Shown piece by piece: positions 24,392-29,701 of a stretch of 29,701 bases of DNA. Source of the stretch: Dactylosporangium aurantiacum (GTDB lineage Bacteria > Actinomycetota > Actinomycetes > Mycobacteriales > Micromonosporaceae). Position numbers and translations under genes: made by a program. Under the pieces are notes generated by a model. It saw only the letters and a list, made by a program, of their open reading frames with translations. It had not been told where the DNA came from and searched no databases. Location of the stretch: NCBI RefSeq assembly GCF_000716715.1, contig NZ_JNYJ01000072.1, forward strand, positions 1-29,701, in the 5' to 3' direction. Each line of letters opens with the position of its first letter. Within the stretch, counting starts at the first letter, position 1.

Positions 24392-25690
24392 CTACGGACG
24401 GGCAGCGGGGGCGGTAATGCGCAGCGGAGGTGAACGGACCGTCGGCATCGCGGAAACCCGGCTCGGCGAGGCCTCTGCTATTGCCACGGGGATCGAGCCC
24501 AGCATGCTGCTCGCCCGGTCATGCGGTTGTCGCGACAGCGGTTCCATCTTCAACAGCGTGGGGATGGTCGAGCGGGTGGCCGGCGACCAGGTGCGTGATC
24601 GTGCCGGACCGGTGACCCCGTTCAGCGCTAACAAGCCCGTTCGCCGGAACGGGCTTGCCCGAGCGGTGGAATGTCCTGGCGTGGGGACCACGTTGTGGAC
24701 GTGTGGCGATGCATTGCACCGACGGTGTCCGCTCGCCTGTTCCTGCCCACATGTGCGGGCGGCCACACCAGCGCCGCCGGAGGCATTGGGCGCAACGGGT
24801 GCGTCAGCACCGTCGAGGGTCGCACGGAGCCGGTCGAGTGCCGTACGCAGCATCCGCGAGACCTGCATCTGCGAACGACCGATTCGTTCGCCGATCTCGC
24901 GCTGCGTGAGGTTGCCGTAGAAGCGCAGCACGACAACCCTGACTTGCCGATCGGGGAGTTTCCGCAGTGCCGCACGGAGTGCTTCATGATCGTCCACTGT
25001 GCTGGTGGGGTCAACACCGTCGCTCAATGTGTCGGCAAGTGCGACCGGATCACCGTGCTCCGCCGCGCCCGGCGCTACGGGAGCGTCGAGCGACAGCAGT
25101 TGCTGCTCATATCCGAGGCGCCGTGCCTCGACAACCTCGGTGGTGCTGCACCCGAGGGCTTCAGCGACGTCCACGTCGTCGACACGCTGCCGCGTTTGGG
25201 CCAGTCGCACGTCGGCTTCCTTGATGTTGAGATGCAGCTCTCCAAGTCGCCGTGACGTGTGCAACGGCCAGCGGTTGTCACGGAAGTACCGCTTCAGCTT
25301 GCCTGTGACAGTCGCCGCGGCGAATGCGGAGAACGGCGTTCCTCGATCAGCTTCGAAACGATCGGCGGCCTCAATGAGAGCTACCGCGGCGACCTGCTTG
25401 AGATCATGTGTGCGCGGGTCGGAGCGGTAGCGGGCAGCCAAGCTGTAGGCAAGCGGCAGGTGTCGCTCTACGAGCCGGTTTCTCAGCGATCGCCGGACGC
25501 GACGGTCTGCCGAGGCGAGCTCTGCGAATCGCCGGCCACATGCCGAATCACCGCAGGTGCAGCCGTTTGGCGCATCCTGAGCTCCTCGTGGCTGACGGTC
25601 AAGTCTGGCGTCCGAGTTGCGATGTCGGCCATCCGGCTGGGGGAGGACAACGCGCTGCGGCTCAGCGCGCTGGCCAACGGGCGGGTGCAT
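24392..25690 (-). CDS. RNA polymerase sigma factor, SigB/SigF/SigG type (copy 2), with N-terminal CxCGDx2C motif
   Basis: A 432-residue sigma factor paralogous to 624-1871. Region 2 is LVERHLPLAYSLAARYR and GTPFSAFAAATVTGKLKRYF; region 4 ends LTQREIGERIGRSQMQVSRM. C44, C46 and C51 form CTCGDSAC followed by RRFAELAS, the same spacing as in copy 1. GGGAGG lies 5 bases before ATG 25690; the frame is open further upstream. The sigma core ends near 24815, and the remaining 140 codons have no domain. A perfect 11-bp hairpin (24632-24657) lies inside this tail, so the functional message may end there. The gene sits amid a minus-strand run of envelope genes, likely part of its regulon or operon (inference). 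Confidence 0.9.
   Translation of the reverse strand: MHPPVGQRAEPQRVVLPQPDGRHRNSDARLDRQPRGAQDAPNGCTCGDSACGRRFAELASADRRVRRSLRNRLVERHLPLAYSLAARYRSDPRTHDLKQVAAVALIEAADRFEADRGTPFSAFAAATVTGKLKRYFRDNRWPLHTSRRLGELHLNIKEADVRLAQTRQRVDDVDVAEALGCSTTEVVEARRLGYEQQLLSLDAPVAPGAAEHGDPVALADTLSDGVDPTSTVDDHEALRAALRKLPDRQVRVVVLRFYGNLTQREIGERIGRSQMQVSRMLRTALDRLRATLDGADAPVAPNASGGAGVAARTCGQEQASGHRRCNASPHVHNVVPTPGHSTARASPFRRTGLLALNGVTGPARSRTWSPATRSTIPTLLKMEPLSRQPHDRASSMLGSIPVAIAEASPSRVSAMPTVRSPPLRITAPAARP
24632..24657. terminator. Hairpin with 11-bp perfect stem inside the sigma copy 2 tail
   Basis: CAAGCCCGTTC, a GCCG loop, then GAACGGGCTTG. There is no T-run on either side, which is the style of many actinobacterial terminators. 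It lies about 160 bp after the end of the sigma core. Confidence 0.5.
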
Positions 25691-25802
25691 GTCGCCTCCC
25701 GATGTCGTTGGGCTCCTTCCACTCCAACCCTTCAAGTCGTATGTGGCGGGCACCTGCCGAATGTATGACAGTCGCGTGACATGGCTTCAGGCGCCGTGCG
25801 GC

Positions 25803-26438
25803 TCACGGGCTCACATTGCCGCGGTTGTCCGCTCCTGTCGCAGGAGCGGAAACACTGCGCCGTGAGGTCCGACCACGCCTCGCCCACGCAGCGAGGGCGA
25901 GGCCGGCCAACAGTGATCCAAGTCCGTCCATGGCGAGATCGGCAATCGTGTCGGTATACCCCACCACCATCGCGATCCCCAACGCATTGGTCGCCAGCCA
26001 CTCGTAGAACTCCCAGAGGGCCCCGACGGCAAAGCCTACGGTGACGACGAGCAGCACCACAGTTGCGCGTCGACTCGTCAGTACCGGATGCTGCAGCGGT
26101 GGCAGCAGGGCGGTCCGGATCAGGAGCAGCACCGCTACCGCCGCGACCGCTCCGGTGGTCACGCAATGAATCAGCCAGTCGATCCAGCCGATCGAGGCGT
26201 ACCAACCGGCGGCCATCGCCGCCGTGGCCAGCAGCAGGGTCGAACCAAGAGCCGCATCGAACGGCCGTGGCAGCGCCACCAGCCGCGAGGTAAGTAGTAC
26301 CCCGAGGACGACAACAAACCGGATCGCGTCGTCCCACTGACCGATGACCACGCACACCACCGCGGCGAGCAGGGCAGCCAGCCGCAGCGCGTCTCCCAGA
26401 AGCGACATCGTACCGGGCAGCCGATCCCTCGGGTTCAT
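25803..26438 (-). CDS. DUF2238/YjdF-like membrane protein
   Basis: A 211-residue protein with about six hydrophobic helices (LAALLAAVVCVVIG, IRFVVVLGVLLTSRL, STLLLATAAMAAGWY, AVAAVAVLLLI, TVVLLVVTVGFAVGALWEF). The stretch ALWEFYEWLATNALG and YTDTIADLAMDGLGSLLAG is the mark of the DUF2238 (YjdF-like) family. Function unknown. ATG 26438 is preferred; 26408 is possible. A GGGTAT hexamer sits only 10 bp upstream, so the message could be nearly leaderless. It precedes the second sigma factor on the same strand (gap 112 bp). Confidence 0.82.
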   Translation of the reverse strand: MNPRDRLPGTMSLLGDALRLAALLAAVVCVVIGQWDDAIRFVVVLGVLLTSRLVALPRPFDAALGSTLLLATAAMAAGWYASIGWIDWLIHCVTTGAVAAVAVLLLIRTALLPPLQHPVLTSRRATVVLLVVTVGFAVGALWEFYEWLATNALGIAMVVGYTDTIADLAMDGLGSLLAGLALAAWARRGRTSRRSVSAPATGADNRGNVSP

Positions 26439-26448
26439 AAGTTATCCG

Positions 26449-26474
26449 ATACCCGGCTTCACGTGTCGCCAAGC
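26449..26474 (-). promoter_or_regulatory. Candidate SigB/F-type promoter
   Basis: GGGTAT as -10 (26449-26454), spacer of 16, and GCTT as -35 (26471-26474) against the known GTTT consensus. It would serve the DUF2238-like gene and possibly the sigma gene behind it. Confidence 0.25.
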
Positions 26475-26713
26475 TGCCGTGCCCAATTCGTCGAAGCTGC
26501 CGGGCACGCCTACGTGTCTGGTGTTGGGGCCGCGGATCGATGCCCGCCAGTCGGCAGGACGGGCACCTCTTGGTGTCAAACGGTGTTGATCAAGCGAACG
26601 GAATACTGCCGTCCGGCCGCCAACGTCGCCTCCTCCGGTCGGGCGAGTGGGTGGCGGTGCCAAACCGGGGAGAGGTCACCCTCGGTTGGTGCGTGGCTCG
26701 TTTCGTACGGTGG

Positions 26714-26899
26714 TCACCGCGTTCGTCGGGAGCGGCGCCCAAGCCAGAACGCCGCCACCAACGCGCCCGCCGTGGCCACCACAACCGGTGCTGTTACCAC
26801 GTCGCGGAGCTTCGCCAGGCCGGTTTCGGGGGCGACGACAGCGCCCGCGATGTCCCCTGCAACTCCGACCGCTTCGTCCTTGAACTGCTCGATCTGCAT
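26714..26899 (-). CDS. 61-residue single-helix membrane protein
   Basis: Begins MQIEQFKDEAVGVAGDIAGAV, an acidic amphipathic region, then APVVVATAGALVAAFWLG as one membrane helix and a basic end RRSRRTR. GAGGAGGG lies 7 bases before ATG 26899, a strong ribosome site, so it is very likely real. No named family is recognised. It sits in the minus-strand run between the SPW and DUF2238-like proteins. About 275 bp downstream (26439-26713) hold no supported gene. Confidence 0.7.
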   Translation of the reverse strand: MQIEQFKDEAVGVAGDIAGAVVAPETGLAKLRDVVTAPVVVATAGALVAAFWLGRRSRRTR

Positions 26900-27042
26900 C
26901 CCTCTGCCCTCCTCTCAACGGATATGCAGCCCTGTCGCGGATCGCCGTCGCACTACCGACGGTCCCTGTCGATGTGCAAAGGTGCAGCCTTCCAGGCGAG
27001 CCAGAGCGATGTGTCCAGACACATGCGGCGTTCGAGCTGGCT

Positions 27043-27492
27043 TCAGCGCCTGGCGTCGCGATGTCCACGACCAGTTCTCATCAGCAGCCCGACGGCAGCC
27101 AGTCCGAGTAGGACGACGGCACCGCCAGTAACAGCATTGTTCCAAATCAGACCGGCGCTGCTGGCCGACTGTTGGATCGCGAACGGTGCAATGATGACCC
27201 AGGCGCCGATGGCTACCATCGACCAGCTGAGCCGGTACATCCGTGCTGGCGCCATCGTCAGGCCGAGGGCAACGACGGTGACGAGGATGCCGAGGATCAG
27301 GTTATTGACGGTCAGGTTCGGTGCAATCGCGTTGAAGTGGACGACCCACGGCGAGATGGCCAGCCACCCACCGGTGAGAAGCACCAACCCGTCGATCGCC
27401 ACCGACTGGGCGCTCGCGGTGATCCGCGCCGCGCGGTCCTCCAAATCCGCTAGGTCCGGATGCGTCGTGAGAAACTGTGCAACGTCGGCCAT
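27043..27492 (-). CDS. SPW-repeat membrane protein
   Basis: A 149-residue protein with four helices. Two copies of the SPW repeat are visible: GGWLAISPWVVHF and GAWVIIAPFAIQ, separated by LILGILVTVVALGLTMAP. AGGAG lies 9 bases before the ATG at 27492 (MADVAQFL); the ATG at 27501 directly abuts AGGAG and is less likely. SPW proteins are small membrane proteins of unknown function. It is the first gene of the minus-strand envelope run. Confidence 0.88.
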   Translation of the reverse strand: MADVAQFLTTHPDLADLEDRAARITASAQSVAIDGLVLLTGGWLAISPWVVHFNAIAPNLTVNNLILGILVTVVALGLTMAPARMYRLSWSMVAIGAWVIIAPFAIQQSASSAGLIWNNAVTGGAVVLLGLAAVGLLMRTGRGHRDARR

Positions 27493-27501
27493 GATGTTCA
27501 T

Positions 27502-28317
27502 CTCCTGAAGAGCGTTGTCCGTATGCGTTGAGAACTCGGGCGGTTCGCTGTCGCATCACCTCCTCCTTCAGCGCCTCGCCATCCGCGGGGCCGGGATCGC
27601 CTCAAACGTCGGCTACCAACCCTGCTCCGGCGCAAACGTCGACCGTGCGAGTTTCCGCGCAGGTGAGGTCGATCTACCGGCTGGAAGAGCGTCGGCCTCG
27701 GCTGCCAGGTCGACAACCCGTGCGACGATGCACCTCATCCGCTCGTCCCGGAACCGCCCCCGCCGCGGGACGGTGCTCGGGCGAGCAGGCATGATGCCGA
27801 GCAAACGGCCTGAGGTGTTGCTGTCGCGGCAGCAAGCCGCTCCTGCAGATCGCGTACACTTCTTCCCCGCCTGATCGCTTGATGGGCTCAGATGCGCCGG
27901 TGTCGGAGCCGGGGCCTTGGTCCGACGGGGACTCGCGGTGAGTGTGGTCGCGCGGAGAGCGGGTATTGCGCCGCCATGAACGACTCCGATGAGTCCGAGT
28001 CACGAGACCGCGGGTCGACAGGCGGTTCGATCGTCGACACTCCGGAGGCCAACTCCTCAACCAGCGACCTTCGGCACCGCCTGGGTGTAATGACGAAGAG
28101 GTGCAGGCCGGTCGCGCGGAGGGCGAGCAACCGGACCCGGACCGGCCGGCAGGCACCTGACGTGTGCGGATGCCGCTGTTGCCGTAGCCGCCGTTCATTC
28201 AGTGAGGTTAGGATCTGCTTCCCGGCTCACCGGGGTGCGTCGCGAACGGTCGCGTCCACGGGAGTGGTGTACGAATCGCCCACCTTTGTGGTGGTTGAGG
28301 GTACGGAGACGGTCACC
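27502..28317. other. Gene-poor stretch between SPW gene and IS256 element
   Basis: About 800 bp without a gene I can support. Frames on both strands are open in places but none has a domain, a good ribosome site or consistent third-position bias. TTGCTGTCGCGGCAGCAA at 27818-27835 is an 18-bp inverted repeat with 6-bp arms. The SPW promoter must lie at the low end. Confidence 0.5.
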
Positions 28318-28361
28318 GCTTGATCCTTCGAACTGACCAAAGTGCGAAGGAGAGATCAAGC
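28318..28361 (+). promoter_or_regulatory. Hairpin covering the transposase ribosome site
   Basis: GCTTGATC plus CTTCG (28318-28330) pair with CGAAG (28345-28349) and GATCAAGC (28354-28361). The ribosome site AAGGAGAG (28347-28354) lies within the right arm, so a message entering from outside would hide it. Confidence 0.5.
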
Positions 28362-28362
28362 G

Positions 28363-29607
28363 ATGACCGCACCCAAGAGTGTGGACGTTGGCCGGTTCTT
28401 GCGGGAGGAACTTGGCTCGGCGTCACCCGATCTGCTGCGTTCGATGGTGAAGTCGTTCGCCGAGGCGCTGATGTCCGCTGAGGCCGACGCGGTCTGCGGC
28501 GCCGAGTACGGCGAACGCAGCGACGAGCGGGTCAACCAGCGCAACGGTTACCGGCAGCGTGCTTGGGACACCCGCGCTGGCACGGTCGAGCTGGCGATCC
28601 CGAAGTTGCGGTCCGGTTCGTACTTTCCGGACTGGTTGTTGCAGCACCGTCGCCGCGCCGAGCAGGCCCTGATCAGCGTGGTCGCGACCGCCTACCTGCT
28701 CGGGGTGTCGACCCGGCGGGTGGAGAAGCTGGTCGAGCAGCTCGGCATCACGAGCCTGTCCAAGAGTCAGGTGTCGGAGATGGCCGCGCATCTGGATGCC
28801 CAGGTCGAAGCGTTCCGCAACAGGCCCCTGGACGCCGGCCCATACACGTTCCTCGCCCTGGACGCCCTCGTCGTCAAAGTGCGTGAACGGGGCCGGATCG
28901 TCAACGTCCACACCCTCGTCGCGACCGGCGTGAACGCTGACGGGCAACGGGAGGTCCTCGGCCTGGACGTCACCAGCGACGAAGACGGCGCCGGCTGGCT
29001 GGCGTTCCTGCGCTCCCTGACCGCCCGCGGCCTGGCCGGCGTCCGCCTGGTGGTGTCCGATGCGCACCGCGGCCTGGTCTCCGCGATCGGGGCGGCGTTG
29101 CCCGGCGCGGCCTGGCAGCGCTGCCGCACCCACTACCTGCGCAACCTGACCACGAAGGTGCCGAAGTCCGCGCAGCCGTGGGTCGCCACGCTCGTGCGCA
29201 CGATCTTCGACCAACCCGACATCGACGCGGTCCGAGCCCAGTACGCCCGCACCGTGACAGCGCTGGCCGAACGGTTCCCCGACGCCGCCGACCACCTCGA
29301 CGACGCCCGCGAGGACCTGCTCGCCTTCACCGCTTTCCCCCGCGAGATCTGGAAGCAGATCTGGTCCAACAACCCACAGGAACGCCTCAACAAGGAGATC
29401 CGCCGCCGCACCGACGTCGTCGGGATCTTCCCCAACCGGGCCGCGGTCATCCGCCTCATCGGCGCCGTCCTCGCCGAACAAACCGATGAATGGACCGAAG
29501 GCCGCCGCTACATGGGCCTGGAAATCCTCGCCAAAGCCCGACTGACTGTCATCACCACCGAGGGAACCGAACCCGACCCAACCACCACCCAACTGACCGC
29601 CGCCTAG
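28363..29607 (+). CDS. IS256-family transposase
   Basis: A 414-residue mutator-type DDE transposase. Catalytic residues fit the family: D167 (LALDALVVKV), D233 (LVVSDAHRGL) and E340 in NNPQERLNKEIRRRT. The N-terminal DNA-binding part and RCRTHYLRNL are also typical. AAGGAGAG stands 8 bases before ATG 28363. Full length and undamaged, so it may be active. Terminal inverted repeats were not identified; the right end may lie beyond the window. No target duplication could be read. Confidence 0.93.
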   Translation: MTAPKSVDVGRFLREELGSASPDLLRSMVKSFAEALMSAEADAVCGAEYGERSDERVNQRNGYRQRAWDTRAGTVELAIPKLRSGSYFPDWLLQHRRRAEQALISVVATAYLLGVSTRRVEKLVEQLGITSLSKSQVSEMAAHLDAQVEAFRNRPLDAGPYTFLALDALVVKVRERGRIVNVHTLVATGVNADGQREVLGLDVTSDEDGAGWLAFLRSLTARGLAGVRLVVSDAHRGLVSAIGAALPGAAWQRCRTHYLRNLTTKVPKSAQPWVATLVRTIFDQPDIDAVRAQYARTVTALAERFPDAADHLDDAREDLLAFTAFPREIWKQIWSNNPQERLNKEIRRRTDVVGIFPNRAAVIRLIGAVLAEQTDEWTEGRRYMGLEILAKARLTVITTEGTEPDPTTTQLTAA

Positions 29608-29701
29608 GTCGTGTGTCGAACTCGGGCGTGGTGCTTGACCTGCCCTGACGTGGTTGGGTGCGTGTCGGAGATCGACAATGGGCGAGGTCTCCGGTAGTTG
29701 G

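Noticed and set aside
26442..26663. 73-codon minus-strand frame upstream of the DUF2238-like gene
   Set aside because: No family, no clear ribosome site and it would run over the candidate promoter; not supported.
27674..28198. 174-codon minus-strand frame and overlapping plus-strand frames
   Set aside because: Low-complexity Arg/Ser/Pro-rich translations with no motif, typical of random high-GC frames.
28264..29640. Terminal inverted repeats of the IS256 element
   Set aside because: GTGTACGAATC on the left and GTGTCGAACTC on the right are similar but in direct, not inverted, orientation, so they cannot be taken as the ends.

Overview
The window is high-GC DNA with GTG starts, overlapping stop/start codons and actinobacterial families (DUF3040, SPW, SigB/F-type sigma factors, an NrfD-type formate dehydrogenase). 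It is almost certainly chromosomal DNA of an actinomycete. The genus cannot be read from the sequence; I saw no rRNA, tRNA, CRISPR array or phage genes.

Layout. Positions 1-509 hold a decayed C-terminal piece of a GH15 glucoamylase/trehalase-like gene (minus). Positions 624-4086 hold a SigB/F-type sigma factor (plus), a MarR regulator and a PYROXD2/CrtI-like FAD oxidoreductase (both minus). Positions 4217-9904 are a tightly coupled formate dehydrogenase operon: a small conserved protein, the molybdopterin alpha subunit, the four-cluster Fe-S subunit, an NrfD-like membrane anchor and a 31-residue membrane peptide. Positions 9908-10425 are wreckage of cytochrome oxidase genes (ctaF, ctaD). Positions 10599-12081 encode a K+/H+ antiporter with an apparent frameshift.

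Positions 12150-14759 form a small regulatory island: a STAS protein, a second MarR, a zinc-ribbon STAS protein and two short DUF3040-type membrane proteins. Positions 15011-19845 hold a coupled pair, a PoxB-type pyruvate oxidase and a D-lactate dehydrogenase-like flavin/Fe-S protein. An enolase-superfamily enzyme (20136-21245) and a DUF202 protein follow. Positions 21815-27492 are a minus-strand run of envelope proteins (lipoprotein, DUF2254, DUF421, DUF2238-like, a 61-residue protein, SPW) around a second SigB/F sigma factor. An IS256-family transposase closes the window (28363-29607).

How it may work together (inference). Three enzymes feed electrons from formate, D-lactate (or another 2-hydroxyacid) and pyruvate towards the quinone pool. 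They sit among duplicated regulators: two sigma factors sharing an N-terminal CxCGDx2C motif, two MarR proteins, two STAS antagonists and two DUF3040 proteins. A 16-bp element is repeated in the same orientation before both STAS genes, and its core palindrome lies at the start of the second MarR gene. No RsbW-type anti-sigma kinase is visible. A redox or starvation stress module is the most interesting reading, but regulation is untested. Gene remnants and the IS element show that the region is also a site of decay and rearrangement.
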